Shown: positions 46,338 through 56,931 of the stretch, one piece after another | How the letters are laid out: each line of letters opens with the position of its first letter | How positions within the stretch are numbered: position 1 is the stretch's first letter | Origin: Alphaproteobacteria bacterium | GTDB lineage: Bacteria; Pseudomonadota; Alphaproteobacteria; Caulobacterales; Parvularculaceae | Assembly (NCBI GenBank): GCA_013151255.1 | Contig: JAADIQ010000077.1 | Coordinates: 30,069 to 94,068 of the forward strand | Reading direction: 5' to 3' | Length of the DNA: 64,000 bases | The notes under the pieces: model-generated | Database searches by the model: none | What the model was told of the DNA's origin: nothing | What the model saw: only the letters and a program-made list of their open reading frames with translations | Program-made: the position numbers and the translations under genes

Positions 46338-47126
46338 CGTGACGCCCTTGCCGACCAGCGCCAGCGGCGCATCGCCCTTCTTGCCGCCCATCCACTCCAT
46401 GGCGACAAGCCGGGACGGCTTTTCTGAACCCAAACCAACGCCGAGCAGCGAGCCCATGCCGAGCTTTTTCATCTCCGGTACGCCCAGCACTTTAACTTTA
46501 ACGCCAAGCGCGGTGAGCTTCTGACAGCGTTTGGCGAAACTGTCCGGGTAGAGAACATTGGCCGGCTCGGCGACCAGGTCGCGGGTCAAAAAGACGCCGT
46601 CGCCGATTTTTTCGTGCGGTGCATACGCCGCCTTAGCGCCCGCAGAAGAATGAACCGCAATTTTGGTCAGCGCCGGCTTGTCGTCTTTTTCGACGGTGGT
46701 GCGATATTTGTCGAAACGATAGCTCCGCATCCGCGCGCCGTGAGCTACCCGCGCAGCCATTTCTCCCGCGTTGAGTTTCTTCACGGACAAACCGTCAAGC
46801 GCAAAAACCGCGGTCTTCTCGCGGCTCGCCTGAAGTCTTGCAATCACCCGGCCGCCCAGCGCCTCAGCGTCCAGCGCGGTGAAATCTTTTGTCGCCCCCG
46901 CGCCAATCAGAACAACGCGGCCATTGCCTATGCCGGCCGGCGACATGATTTCGAGGAACCGCCCTTTTTTAGGCTTATAGCTAGCCGCCTTGGCGGCGCG
47001 ATCCAGCGCGCCGTCGGTTTTGGCGTTGATATCTTGATATGCTTTCGCCTTTTTGCCGTCCTCAAAAACCGGAATGATAATCGCGCCGGTTTTTGGCAGG
47101 GCGGCGGTTGAAAAAGTGACTTGCAT
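46317..47126 (-). pseudogene. pepA: Leucyl aminopeptidase PepA, N-terminal part
   Basis: 269 residues as read: the N-terminal macro-like domain of M17 peptidases (residues 1-~170), then the start of the catalytic domain ([23 protein letters not shown]). After GKGVT the frame reads IPAASR and stops, where family members continue FDTGG. About four bases appear to be missing. Divergent from lptF through a 152-bp gap. Confidence 0.88.
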
Positions 47127-47278
47127 TTATCCCTCGATATTTGTGTTTTTACAGCCTGACGCGCAGAATATGGCCGGATACGCAAACAGTTTCAGCGCGC
47201 CGGCGAGTTGTGCTAGGCCGGGGTGATATTGGAAGGCGACAATCTAACCGCCCTGCGCCATAAGGGAAGACCGCCCGC

Positions 47279-48403
47279 TTGAACAGTCTTGATAAATATA
47301 TTCTGCGTCAATGTCTGACCCCGTTATTGATGATTTTGATCGTGATTACGTCGATCGTGTGGATGACGCAAAGCCTGCAACGAATCGAAATCATTGTTAA
47401 ATTCGGGCAGGGGCTGGGCGTTTTCGCGTATTTGAGCATCCTGATCATTCCGAGCTTGCTCGCCATCATCATCCCGTTTGCTTTGTTTGGCGCTGCGGTT
47501 TTCGCCTTGCACCGGCTGCATACCGACAGCGAAATTGCGGTGATGTTCGCCGCCGGTGTAAGCCGCTGGCGGCTGGCGGCGCCGATCCTCCTGATCACCC
47601 TGTTTGGCGCGCTTGCGACGTTATATGTAAACACCGATCTGATGCCCAGAAGCTACCGGATTTTGAAACAAACCGTCGCCGATATCCGCGCCGACTTCGC
47701 CAGCTCCGTCATTCGCAGTGGTGAGTTCATGACTTACATTGACGGGTTCACGATTTACGTCGATGAGGCGCGCCCAGGCGGGCAATTTGTCGGCCTTCTG
47801 GTCAACGACTATCGCAATAAAGACGACCCCAAGACCTATATGGCGCGGAAAGCCATCCTGCGCGACACCGGCGCCGGGCCAATGTTGATATTAAAAGACG
47901 GCAACATCCAGCGCACCGCTAAAGATACCGGCGTGGTGGATTTCATCCGCTTCGGCGAATTGGCGGTGAATATTTCAAGCTTTCAGAACGGACGCAGCGA
48001 ACTGGTGCTGGAATTGACCGAGCGTTACCCGCGAGAACTGCTCAATCCGGATATGTCCAAGCCCTATGATCGCGCCAACGCCGCCCGGCTGATCGCCGAA
48101 GGCCATGCGCGTTTTGCCGGGCCGCTATATGCCTTTGCTTACGTGTTTGTCGGGCTCTATGCGATGCTCGGCGGAGCCTATAGTCGGCGCGGCTATGTGG
48201 TGCGCATCGCCGCTGCCGGCGCGGTGATTTTTGCCGTTCGCATCATAGGCTTTCTGGTTCAGGGCCTGGTCGAAACATCCGCCGCCTATTGGCTGTTATA
48301 TGCCGTTCCCGGCGTCGTCATCGTAATTTTCGCGGCGCTGCTTTTCGCTCCCATGCGCTGGCGCGCACGCATGGTTCCCGCGCCATCGCAAGAGGCCGCC
48401 TGA
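47279..48403 (+). CDS. lptF: LPS export permease LptF
   Basis: 374 residues, TTG start with GGGAAGA upstream. Inner-membrane half of the LptBFGC transporter: YILRQCLTPLLMILIVITSIVW as first membrane helix, a second and third helix by residue ~120, a periplasmic jellyroll domain (~130-270), and three C-terminal helices. It moves LPS out of the inner membrane with ATP from LptB (not in this window). Stop and lptG start overlap (TGATG). Confidence 0.95.
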   Translation: MNSLDKYILRQCLTPLLMILIVITSIVWMTQSLQRIEIIVKFGQGLGVFAYLSILIIPSLLAIIIPFALFGAAVFALHRLHTDSEIAVMFAAGVSRWRLAAPILLITLFGALATLYVNTDLMPRSYRILKQTVADIRADFASSVIRSGEFMTYIDGFTIYVDEARPGGQFVGLLVNDYRNKDDPKTYMARKAILRDTGAGPMLILKDGNIQRTAKDTGVVDFIRFGELAVNISSFQNGRSELVLELTERYPRELLNPDMSKPYDRANAARLIAEGHARFAGPLYAFAYVFVGLYAMLGGAYSRRGYVVRIAAAGAVIFAVRIIGFLVQGLVETSAAYWLLYAVPGVVIVIFAALLFAPMRWRARMVPAPSQEAA

Positions 48404-49497
48404 TGCCGCCGGAAACCTTGTTCAAATATATCGCTTTGCGCGCCATCACCGGCGTTGGCGGCCTGCTGGTCATCCTCGCCAGTCTGGTGCTGCTTATCGA
48501 CCTGATCGAAAATCTGCGCTTCGTTGGCAAACTATCGGACGGAAGTTTTGGCCTCGCCGTCACCCTGACGCTGTTGCGGGCCCCGGCGCTGACCCAGGCT
48601 TTGATCCCGTTTGTGTTCTTGTTTGGCTCGATCTGGATGTTCCACCAGTTAAACCGCCGCTCGGAACTCTCGGTGATGCGCTCCGCCGGCCTGTCAATAT
48701 GGCGCCTGCTTGGGCCGGCGGCCTTCATTGCCGCTCTTGTCGGCGTCCTTATCATCACCGTTCTTGACCCGATGTCATCGACGCTTCTGTCCTACGCCGA
48801 GCAGGTCAAGACCAGAGTACAAGGTAAACCCGACGATGTCGTGCGGCTATTCGAGGACGGCATCTGGCTGCGCCAGCGCGATGCGGCAAGGCAAATCATC
48901 GTCAACGCAAAAACCCTCGACGCGGAAAACGGTGCGCTCGGACAGGTCACGGTCTGGCGGTTTGGTCCCGATAATCGGTTTCTGGAACGCATAGACGCGG
49001 ACCAGGCGATGATGTCGGGCGCCACGATGGAGATGCGCGATGCGCGGCTGACGTCGATTTCGGACCAACGACAGCTTCGCACGCCAGTCTACGCCATTAA
49101 CACAGCACTGACCGTAAATGACCTGAGTAACCGCGTGGTCCCGCCAGAGACGATGTCGCTGTGGCAATTGCCGCGCTATATTCTGATGGCGGAGGCGGCC
49201 GGGCTACCGACCGCCCGGTATCATATCCGGTTTCACGATTTGAGCTCAACGCCGCTGAAATTGCTGGCGATGGTGTTGATCGCCGCTGCTTTTTCGCTGC
49301 GACCGACCCGGCTGGGCGGCGCGCTTCAGCTCATCGCGGCGTCGATTGGCGCCGGTTTCCTGCTTTATATTCTCTCTGAAATATCAACGGCGTTAGGCGA
49401 ATCTGAGCTCGCCCCGGCGGCTCTAGCGGCATGGACCCCGGCGGTGGTCGCAACCCTTGCAGCGATCACGGCGCTGTTGCATATGGAGGATGGATAG
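48403..49497 (+). CDS. lptG: LPS export permease LptG
   Basis: 364 residues. Same topology as LptF: three N-terminal membrane helices (TLFKYIALRAITGVGGLLVI first), a periplasmic domain (~130-265) and three C-terminal helices. PTRLGG near residue 300 is the usual loop of the family. Partner of LptF; translation is coupled to it through the TGATG overlap. Confidence 0.95.
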   Translation: MPPETLFKYIALRAITGVGGLLVILASLVLLIDLIENLRFVGKLSDGSFGLAVTLTLLRAPALTQALIPFVFLFGSIWMFHQLNRRSELSVMRSAGLSIWRLLGPAAFIAALVGVLIITVLDPMSSTLLSYAEQVKTRVQGKPDDVVRLFEDGIWLRQRDAARQIIVNAKTLDAENGALGQVTVWRFGPDNRFLERIDADQAMMSGATMEMRDARLTSISDQRQLRTPVYAINTALTVNDLSNRVVPPETMSLWQLPRYILMAEAAGLPTARYHIRFHDLSSTPLKLLAMVLIAAAFSLRPTRLGGALQLIAASIGAGFLLYILSEISTALGESELAPAALAAWTPAVVATLAAITALLHMEDG

Positions 49498-49597
49498 CCG
49501 GACGCTGGTCTTGGCGTTGTCCGGCTGGACCTCGTCCGGGCGGCGATCTAACCATAGATAGCGCAAAATTTTCGATTCGCGCGCATGAGGAGCTGTT

Positions 49598-51853
49598 TTG
49601 AGTCGCAATCGCCGCATAGCGCGAGTGTGGATCACTACCGTTTTGGCTAATGCCGGAGCGGCGTTTCCGGCATGCGTCCTCGCCTATCAGGCGCCGCCGC
49701 TCCCCAGCGCGTCATCGCAAACAGAAGATGCGAGCGACGCTGAAGACGCCGATCAGGTCTTATTCGAAGCTGACACAGTCACGCGCCAGTCCGCCGACGG
49801 GCCGATTGTCGCCGAGGGTGATGTGCGGGCGTTTTTTGGCGAGCGGTATTTGCGCGCCGACCGGCTGATCTACGACCCCGCCTCCGATGTCGTCACCGCA
49901 GAAGGCAATGTCTCGGTTACGGATTCAAACATGGAAACGGTTTTTGCCGGCCGGGCGATTCTGTCCGGCGACCTGCGCGACGGTATTATCGACAATTTCA
50001 GCGCGCTGCTTAAAAACAATACGCGCCTCGCCGCCGCCAGCGCGGTGCAAGAGCAAGGCGCGCGAACCCGCCTGAAGAACGCGGTCTTTACGTCCTGCAA
50101 TGTCTGCAACCACCGTGGAGATGCAAAAACGCCAACATGGCGCATCAAGGCGCTCAGGGTGACGCGCGATCTGGAGCGTAAAGTCATCCGCTTCCATCAT
50201 GCATTTTTTGAAGTTAAGGGCGTGCCGATTTTATATACGCCCTATCTGCAAGGCCCCGATCCGTCGGTTGAACGTCAGTCCGGTTTCCTGACGCCGCGCA
50301 TCGGCACATCCAGCCGGATCGGGTTTAACTTTGAATTGCCCTATTATCTCGCGCTTTCAAATTCCCAGGACGCGACATTCTTTCCGAAATATACAGCCAA
50401 AGACGGCGTCCTGTGGCAAGCCGAATACCGGTTGCGCGGCAAGCGCGGCTATCATGTCCTGTCTGGCGGCATCATTGATTTCGACAACACCAACGAGCAG
50501 GAAGAAAATATTCCCGGCGTCCGGTGGCACTATTTCGGGCGCGGCTATCGCGACTTTGGCTCCAAATGGCGGCTCAGCTATGATTTCGAGCGGGTATCCG
50601 ACAACACCTATTTACGGCGCTACCGCGTAAAACGGCGCGGCGACCTTCGCCAGGCGCTGAACCGCGGCAACACCAATCAGTTACGCAGCAACGCCCGCGC
50701 CGCATGGGCGAGCGGCGGCTCAAGGCTGACCTTCGACACTTACCTGTTTCAAGGATTGCGCACGCAAGACGATACCGCAACAACGCCGTATATATTGCCG
50801 CTGATTGACTACAAACACGAGTTCCAATCCAAACTCGCCGGCGGCAAGGCCCGTATCGGCGCGAATATCGCTTCAATCTACCGGACCGGCGGCACAGACT
50901 CACAACGCTTCACATCAACTGCAAACTGGGACCGCGACATCACCACGCGTGGCGGTCATCGGTTCCGTTTATTTGCTGAAGCCCGCGCCGACGCGTATTT
51001 CTTCCAGGACCTCGATCAGGGCACGGAGAGCATTCCCGGCGCTCCCGGCGACCCAACCCAATTCGAAGCACGCTTTGCGCCAACCGCAGGCGTGGAGTGG
51101 TCATACCCGCTAACGCGTTCTTTGGGGTCGGCGCGATTATTCATCGAGCCGCGCGTTCAACTGATCGCAAGTCCGGCAAATATTGATAACGACCGGATCA
51201 TCAATGAAGACTCGCAAAGCATCGAGTTTGACTATGCGGGGCTTTTTGATTTCAACAAAGCAACCGGCTATGACGCCTTCGAAGACGGGCAACGGATGAA
51301 TATCGGCGTCGCCGCTTCCGCGGTCTGGCCAAACGGGATTGCGGTCGATGGATCAATCGGTCAACAGTTTCGCATTCAATCGACCAACGCCTTTGATATT
51401 TCATCCGGACTTGGCGACAAGAATTCCGACGTCGTCGGCAGTCTCAATGTTCGCTTTGGTTCGGTAGGCGGCATTGAAAACCGTTTTCGAATTGATAACA
51501 AAAGCGGCGATATCCAGCGGGTGGAATCAATGGCCTTTATGCGTGCGGGGCCAGTGAGCGGCAATGTCAGCTATGTCCGCCTCAATGAAGAAAATGTTTT
51601 CGCCAATCTCATTCGCCGCGAGGAGCTGACGGCAAGAGGCAAACTGAAGCTGACCCGGCACTGGTCGGCCGCCGGCGCCTGGCGGCTTGACCTCGAAAGC
51701 CAGCAGACGATCCGCCAGGATTTCTCCATTGGCTATGAGGACGAATGCTCCACATTCGCTATCACTTATCGCCGTGACCGCACGAGGGACGAAAACCTCG
51801 AACCCGATACTGCCGTCCTGATCAGCTTCACGCTTAAGTCCCTGGTCGAATGA
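49598..51853 (+). CDS. lptD: LPS-assembly outer-membrane protein LptD
   Basis: 751 residues, TTG start with AGGAG seven bases upstream. Signal peptide to about residue 30; N-terminal OstA/LptA-like beta-jellyroll (ADTVTRQ...AEGDVRAFF, AEGNVSV, ~50-150); the cysteine pair CNVC near 166; then a large beta-barrel with the closing DECSTFAITYRRD near 715, whose cysteine probably forms the family's disulfide. It inserts LPS into the outer leaflet with LptE (not seen). Confidence 0.95.
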   Translation: MSRNRRIARVWITTVLANAGAAFPACVLAYQAPPLPSASSQTEDASDAEDADQVLFEADTVTRQSADGPIVAEGDVRAFFGERYLRADRLIYDPASDVVTAEGNVSVTDSNMETVFAGRAILSGDLRDGIIDNFSALLKNNTRLAAASAVQEQGARTRLKNAVFTSCNVCNHRGDAKTPTWRIKALRVTRDLERKVIRFHHAFFEVKGVPILYTPYLQGPDPSVERQSGFLTPRIGTSSRIGFNFELPYYLALSNSQDATFFPKYTAKDGVLWQAEYRLRGKRGYHVLSGGIIDFDNTNEQEENIPGVRWHYFGRGYRDFGSKWRLSYDFERVSDNTYLRRYRVKRRGDLRQALNRGNTNQLRSNARAAWASGGSRLTFDTYLFQGLRTQDDTATTPYILPLIDYKHEFQSKLAGGKARIGANIASIYRTGGTDSQRFTSTANWDRDITTRGGHRFRLFAEARADAYFFQDLDQGTESIPGAPGDPTQFEARFAPTAGVEWSYPLTRSLGSARLFIEPRVQLIASPANIDNDRIINEDSQSIEFDYAGLFDFNKATGYDAFEDGQRMNIGVAASAVWPNGIAVDGSIGQQFRIQSTNAFDISSGLGDKNSDVVGSLNVRFGSVGGIENRFRIDNKSGDIQRVESMAFMRAGPVSGNVSYVRLNEENVFANLIRREELTARGKLKLTRHWSAAGAWRLDLESQQTIRQDFSIGYEDECSTFAITYRRDRTRDENLEPDTAVLISFTLKSLVE

Positions 51854-51927
51854 AGCGCGTCTTGAAGCTTGCGCGGCCCCAATTTTGCTATATTTTCCGT
51901 CCATCACGCCCAATCTATAGGGACGCC

Positions 51928-53298
51928 ATGGCGTCCAAACCGGCAGCCTCAATAGCCCGCCCAACGAGTAACATGGCAATGACCTTGAAGCGTTTTTTCG
52001 TACCTATCTCAATAGCTTGTTCGGTATTTCTGAGTATTGGCGCAAGCCTCGCCCAGAGTACAGAAGACGCAACACCGAGCAGCGAGGAAGTCATTCGGCG
52101 ATCTGGGGTGCCGCGAGAAGCGGTCGCTGCTGTGGTCAATGATTCGGTTGTCACCACCTATGATGTGCGCCAACGCATGCGGCTAATGCTGGTTTCCGCA
52201 GGCGGGAAAATTCCCGAGGACGCCCTCGTCCAGCTGCAAAAGCAAGCGCTCCGAGACCTGATTGAAGAACGATTGAAGCTTCAGGAAACCACCAAATATG
52301 AGGTTCCGGTCACCGAAAAGGAACTCAACGAAGAGCTGACGATGATCGCTGCTCAATCCAATATGAGAACGGAAGATCTCGCACGCGCGCTTGAGGCGCA
52401 GGGTATTTCGATAAATTCCCTGAAGAATCAGCTGAAGACCACCATCGTCTGGCCGCAACTTGTGCAGGGGCGGTTTCGCGAGCGTATTCGCGTCAATGAC
52501 GACGAGGTTGAAGACACGCTTCAACGCATGCGCGAGGATGCAAGCCTTGAGCAATTCCTAATTTCGGAAATCTGCATTCCCGTCGATGACCCGTCGCAAG
52601 CGCAGCAATATTATCAAGGCGCGCTGCAACTCCTCGAGCAGATGCGCAAGGGCGTTCCATTCAGCGTCATCGCACAACAATTTTCCGCCTGCACCACCGC
52701 CGCCGTCGGCGGCGACATGGGCTGGGTGCGCAGCGGAGAACTTGAGCCGGAACTTGACGCGGCAATACGAGATTTGCCTATCGGCGCTGTCACCAATCCG
52801 ATACCGTCCGAGGGCGCCTTCATGATGCTGGCGGTGCGCGACAAGCGCGAGGCTGTCATCGCTGGCGAGCCGACCTTTAAACTGGCTTATCTGTCGGCTC
52901 CTGAATCTGTCGGCGAAAACACGGCGCGATTTGCATTCGAGCGCGTCACTACCGCTGATGTCTGCTCGGGGCGAGATTTGCGAATCGATCTTGGTAAGGA
53001 TATCGGCTACACGCTGCTCGAAAATATGACGCTCGACGCGATAGATCCGCGGTTTGCAGAATTCATTGAAGACCTCGACCACAAGGAAACCAGCCCGGTA
53101 ATAAAGGCGGACGGCGCCTACCACGCCGCCTTTGTCTGCGATAAGGACGAGGGGCTTGGCCTGCCTTCGCGTGTCGCGATTGAAAACCGGATTTATCAGC
53201 GCCAATTACAAAGAATTGGCCAGCAATACCTCCGCGATATTGAGCGCAAATCGACAGTGGACATTCGCCTGAAAGAACCGCTCGCTTTGCGTGGCTAG
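51928..53298 (+). CDS. surA: SurA-like periplasmic chaperone / peptidyl-prolyl isomerase
   Basis: 456 residues from ATG 51928 (AGGGA upstream); ATGs at 51850, overlapping the lptD stop, and at 51973 or 51979 are alternatives. Signal peptide ending IGASLAQ, a SurA N-terminal domain (~50-190, with VAAVVNDSVVTTYDVRQR), and one parvulin rotamase domain (~215-310, GGDMGWVRSGEL). It escorts outer-membrane proteins, including LptD, through the periplasm. Located between lptD and pdxA as usual. Confidence 0.92.
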   Translation: MASKPAASIARPTSNMAMTLKRFFVPISIACSVFLSIGASLAQSTEDATPSSEEVIRRSGVPREAVAAVVNDSVVTTYDVRQRMRLMLVSAGGKIPEDALVQLQKQALRDLIEERLKLQETTKYEVPVTEKELNEELTMIAAQSNMRTEDLARALEAQGISINSLKNQLKTTIVWPQLVQGRFRERIRVNDDEVEDTLQRMREDASLEQFLISEICIPVDDPSQAQQYYQGALQLLEQMRKGVPFSVIAQQFSACTTAAVGGDMGWVRSGELEPELDAAIRDLPIGAVTNPIPSEGAFMMLAVRDKREAVIAGEPTFKLAYLSAPESVGENTARFAFERVTTADVCSGRDLRIDLGKDIGYTLLENMTLDAIDPRFAEFIEDLDHKETSPVIKADGAYHAAFVCDKDEGLGLPSRVAIENRIYQRQLQRIGQQYLRDIERKSTVDIRLKEPLALRG

Positions 53299-53397
53299 TG
53301 CGAATTCTGCATCAGCGGCGTGTGGTTCTGTTGCGCAAACGGCTGGCCTATACCCTGCCGATAGCGTGTTAAAACAACTGGAACCGGCGGCTTATCT

Positions 53398-54429
53398 GTG
53401 ACTGCAACCATGTCCGCATCCCCGCCAAATGCGCTGCCGCCTATCGCATTGACCATGGGTGATCCGGGCGGCATTGGCGCGGAGATTGCCGTCAAAGCCT
53501 GGGCGGCGCTGCGCCATAGCGGTCCGGTGTTTTTCCTGATCGACGACCCGGCGCGGATGGCGAAACTATCCCATGAGATAATTGTCATCCAAGAGCCAGG
53601 AGAGGCGCAGGACGCATTCGCAAATGGCCTGCCGGTGCTGGCGCTCACCAGCGCCGTCTCGGCAATGCCGGGCCAGTCGCAGCGAGAAAATGCGCCCGCT
53701 ATCCTTGAGAGCGTTGAGCGCGCGGTTGGGTTTGCGCTTGACGGCTCCGCTGCGGCCATTGTCACCAACCCGATCCAGAAATCGATGCTGATGGCGGCGG
53801 GGTTCGCATTTCCGGGACATACGGAGTTTCTTGGCGAACTGACCAAGTCGGCGCCAATGCCCGGCGCGCGCGGTCCGGTGATGATGCTGTCGGGGCCGCA
53901 ATTGCGCACCGTTCCCGTCACCATCCATCACGCCGTCAAGGATGCAGTCGCGATGTTAACGCCGCAGCTGATTGTCCACACCGCAATCGTAACGGCCGAA
54001 GCCTTGCGCGATAATTTTGCCATCGCCAATCCGCGCATCGTCATATCCGGGCTCAACCCCCATGCGGGCGAGGTGGGTGCGCTTGGGGTTGAGGACGACA
54101 TGATTATCGCGCCCGCAGTTGACGAGTTGCGCGACATGGGGCTCGATGTGCGCGGCCCCCTCCCCGCCGACACCATGTTTCATGAAGAGGCGCGCGCGAC
54201 TTACGATGCGGCGCTGTGCATGTTGCACGACCAGGCATTGATACCGGCGAAAACGCTGGCGTTTCATGACGCCGTCAATGTCACGCTTGGCCTGCCGATT
54301 GTGCGCACCTCGCCCGATCACGGCACGGCGCTCGATATTGCCGGCAAAGGCGTTGCCCGCGCCGACAGCTTGATCGCCGCAATCCGCCTCGCCGCAGACA
54401 TGGCGCAAACCCGCCGCGAAAATTTATGA
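53398..54429 (+). CDS. pdxA: 4-hydroxythreonine-4-phosphate dehydrogenase PdxA
   Basis: 343 residues, GTG start; ATG at 53410 is an alternative. Motifs: ALTMGDPGGIGAEI at the N-terminus, TNPIQKSML near residue 122, and metal-ligand histidines in GHTEFLGEL, IHHAVKDAV and HDQALIPAK. It makes the precursor used for pyridoxal phosphate. Stop overlaps the rsmA start (ATGA). Confidence 0.95.
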   Translation: MTATMSASPPNALPPIALTMGDPGGIGAEIAVKAWAALRHSGPVFFLIDDPARMAKLSHEIIVIQEPGEAQDAFANGLPVLALTSAVSAMPGQSQRENAPAILESVERAVGFALDGSAAAIVTNPIQKSMLMAAGFAFPGHTEFLGELTKSAPMPGARGPVMMLSGPQLRTVPVTIHHAVKDAVAMLTPQLIVHTAIVTAEALRDNFAIANPRIVISGLNPHAGEVGALGVEDDMIIAPAVDELRDMGLDVRGPLPADTMFHEEARATYDAALCMLHDQALIPAKTLAFHDAVNVTLGLPIVRTSPDHGTALDIAGKGVARADSLIAAIRLAADMAQTRRENL

Positions 54430-55244
54430 CTTCGGACCTGCCGCCGTTACGCGAGGTTATTGAGCGCTACGGTCTGGCGGCGAAAAAATCCCTCGGCCAG
54501 CACTTCCTGCTCGACCTCAACATTACCCGCAAAGTCGCCCGGGCCGGCGCTGTCAACGCCGATGACACGGTGCTGGAAATCGGCCCCGGCCCCGGCGGGC
54601 TGACGCGTGCGCTTTTAGAAACTGGCGCCCGTGTCATCGCCATTGAGCGCGACCAACGCTGCATCGATGCGCTTGGCGATCTTGCGGGCGCATTTCCAGA
54701 TCGGTTGCGCATTATCGAGGCGGATGCTTTGAAAATCGCGGCGTCGGAACTTGTCGCCGGGGCTGCGCCGGTGAAAATTGTCGCCAACCTGCCCTATAAT
54801 ATTTCAACCGAATTACTGATCCGGTGGCTCAAAGCCGGCCCGGAATTATGGAGCCTGATGGCGTTGATGTTTCAACGCGAAGTCGCGGACCGGATCTTAG
54901 CGGCGCCCGGATCGAAGACTTATGGGCGCCTGTCGGTGATCGCCCAGGCGACCGCGTCGCCATCGCGCGGTTTCGACCTTCCCGCACGCGCCTTCACGCC
55001 GCCGCCAAAGGTGACATCAAGCGTTGTTGTGTTTGAGCCCGCAACAGAGCCGTTTGAATTCACTGCAAAGCTTGAAAAAATAACCCAGGCCGCGTTTTCA
55101 CAGCGCCGCAAAATGTTGCGCAGTTCAATGAAATCGGTTTTCGGCGCCCGCCTCGCTGACGCGCTTGAAGAGGCAGGTATCGCTGAAACATTGCGCGCCG
55201 AAGACGTCACCGTCGCGCAATATAAAATCCTGGCGGCGCTTTAA
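54426..55244 (+). CDS. rsmA: 16S rRNA adenine dimethyltransferase RsmA (KsgA)
   Basis: 272 residues. SAM-binding motifs: KSLGQHFLLDLN near residue 20, VLEIGPGPGGLT near 48, and the catalytic NLPYNIST near 122. It dimethylates two adjacent adenines at the 3' end of 16S rRNA. Last gene of the lptF-rsmA unit; convergent overlap of four bases with the acyl-CoA synthetase. Confidence 0.97.
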   Translation: MTSDLPPLREVIERYGLAAKKSLGQHFLLDLNITRKVARAGAVNADDTVLEIGPGPGGLTRALLETGARVIAIERDQRCIDALGDLAGAFPDRLRIIEADALKIAASELVAGAAPVKIVANLPYNISTELLIRWLKAGPELWSLMALMFQREVADRILAAPGSKTYGRLSVIAQATASPSRGFDLPARAFTPPPKVTSSVVVFEPATEPFEFTAKLEKITQAAFSQRRKMLRSSMKSVFGARLADALEEAGIAETLRAEDVTVAQYKILAAL

Positions 55245-56662
55245 GCCCGCAACGCCTCGTGCTCACCGCGCTCAAAGCTTTCGGCGAGTTTAAACTTCTG
55301 TATTTTGCCCGACCCGGTGAGCGGCCATTCGTTGACATAAATCCAATAAGCCGGCGTCTTTTGCGGCGACAGCCGCTCGCGGATGAAGGTTTTCAATGCG
55401 GCGGCTGTTGGCCTCTGGTCCGACGCCGGACGAATGAAGCAGGCAACTTCCTCACCCCATTTTTCATCCGCGACGCCGACAACGGCCACCTCTGCAATCG
55501 CATCATGTTCAAGCAGCGCATTTTCAATTTCCGCCGGAAACAGGTTTTCACCGCCGCGAATGATCAACTCCTTCACCCGCCCGGTGACGGCCACATAACC
55601 TCTGGCGTCCATCCGGCCGAGATCGCCAGTATGCAGCCAGCCATCCTTGTCGATGGCCGCTGCCGTTGCGTCCGGGTTGTCGTTGTAGCCGGTCATCACC
55701 AGATAGCCGCGCGCGCAAATCTCGCCCTGGGCGCCGACCGGGACCACTTCATTGGTTTGCGTATCGCGAATGGACACCTCAACATGCGCAACCGGCTGGC
55801 CAACCGTTTTGGTCAAATCATCCATGCTGTCATCGCACCGGGTCTGGGTGATCACGGGCGAGGCTTCGGTCTGGCCGTAAACAATCTGGATGATGCTGCC
55901 AAAACGCTCCTCAGCGCTGCGGATAAGCTCCGGCGCCACCATCGCCCCGCCGGACATCATCTTTTCTACTGACGAAACATCGCGCCCGCTCTTACGCGCT
56001 TCCTCAATCAGCGCGACAATCATCGTCGGCACACCGAGAATAAACCGAGTGCGCTCTCGCTCAGTCACGCGGATGACCATTTCAGGATCGAACATTGGCG
56101 CCAGCAACATCGTCGCGCCAACGCCGAGGCCGCCAAGCACCAAAATGGCGCAGCCAGTGGTATGAAACAGCGGCATGTGATGAATGAAAACGTCGCCTGC
56201 GCTGACGCCCGCCCGAGTCATGGAATCTATGCCGTTGCGGACAAGGCCATTATGATGGAGCAGCGCACCCTTGGGAAAGCCCGTAGTCCCGGAAGTATAT
56301 TGGACTTGCACAACATCATCCGGGCGCACGTTTGGCAGAACGCCGTCATCAGCGCCGGCATAAAGCGCCTCATGATCAGTCAATAGAACGCGCCGGGTAA
56401 TCGCCGGTAGTTGATCGCACGCCTCATCGGCGATTTGCTGCATCGGGTTGCCGCGAAACTCTTCAACATAATAAATCGCCTCAGAGCGCGACTGTTCAAG
56501 AATGTATTTCAGCTCGCGCGCCTGATAGGCTGGATTGATGGTGACCAGCGTTAGCCCCGCCATCGCGGCGGCGAGTTCCAACACCACCCATTCGGGAATA
56601 TTGTTCGCATAGACCGCAATGCGCGCGCCCTTGTCATGGCGCGTCGCCAGCGCTTTGGCCAA
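55241..56662 (-). pseudogene. AMP-binding acyl-CoA synthetase, main part after a frameshift
   Basis: 473 codons in frame covering most of an ANL-superfamily ligase: VQYTSGTTGFPKGALLHHNG (P-loop) near residue 125, YGQTEASPVITQT near 265, TGDLGRMDARGYV near 345 and the C-terminal KELIIRGGENLFP and SGKIQKFKL with the adenylation lysine. It activates fatty or aryl acids to CoA thioesters. The first ~60 residues are in another frame; restoring one base near 56669 joins them to a 538-residue protein of normal length. Confidence 0.87.
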
Positions 56663-56856
56663 CCGCTCGCATCCGTCAATAATTCCGCATAGGTCCAGTT
56701 GCGGGCGAGTTCGCCGTCATAGGTCAGCTCTGTCAGCGCCGTCCTGTCGGGGATAACCTCCGCCTGACGGCGCAGCATATCGCCGACGGTCACAGCTTCC
56801 GGCGCATCGCCCGATTGTGCGGGAAAATAAGATTGCGTCAGTGAGACATCATACAT
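56551..56856 (-). pseudogene. AMP-binding acyl-CoA synthetase, N-terminal part
   Basis: Begins MYDVSLTQSYFPAQSGDAP, a typical N-terminus for this group, and reads correctly to NWTYAELLTDA. After that the sequence GATGCGAGCGG should be GATGC-N-GAGCGG: the frame slips and the remaining ~40 residues are out of frame, while ERLAKALATRHDKGARI continues in the frame of the main part. Confidence 0.85.
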
Positions 56857-56931
56857 GTGTTGGTTTATTCCCCTCAGGCCGCCTGGCGGCCTGCGTTAGT
56901 GCGCCCGCAGCAGCGCGCAACCCACGCGCTT

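Noticed and set aside
51850..51927. Longer surA start overlapping the lptD stop
   Set aside because: The extra 26 residues are Arg/aromatic-rich and precede a normal signal peptide; a start with AGGGA upstream exists at 51928. Not excluded.
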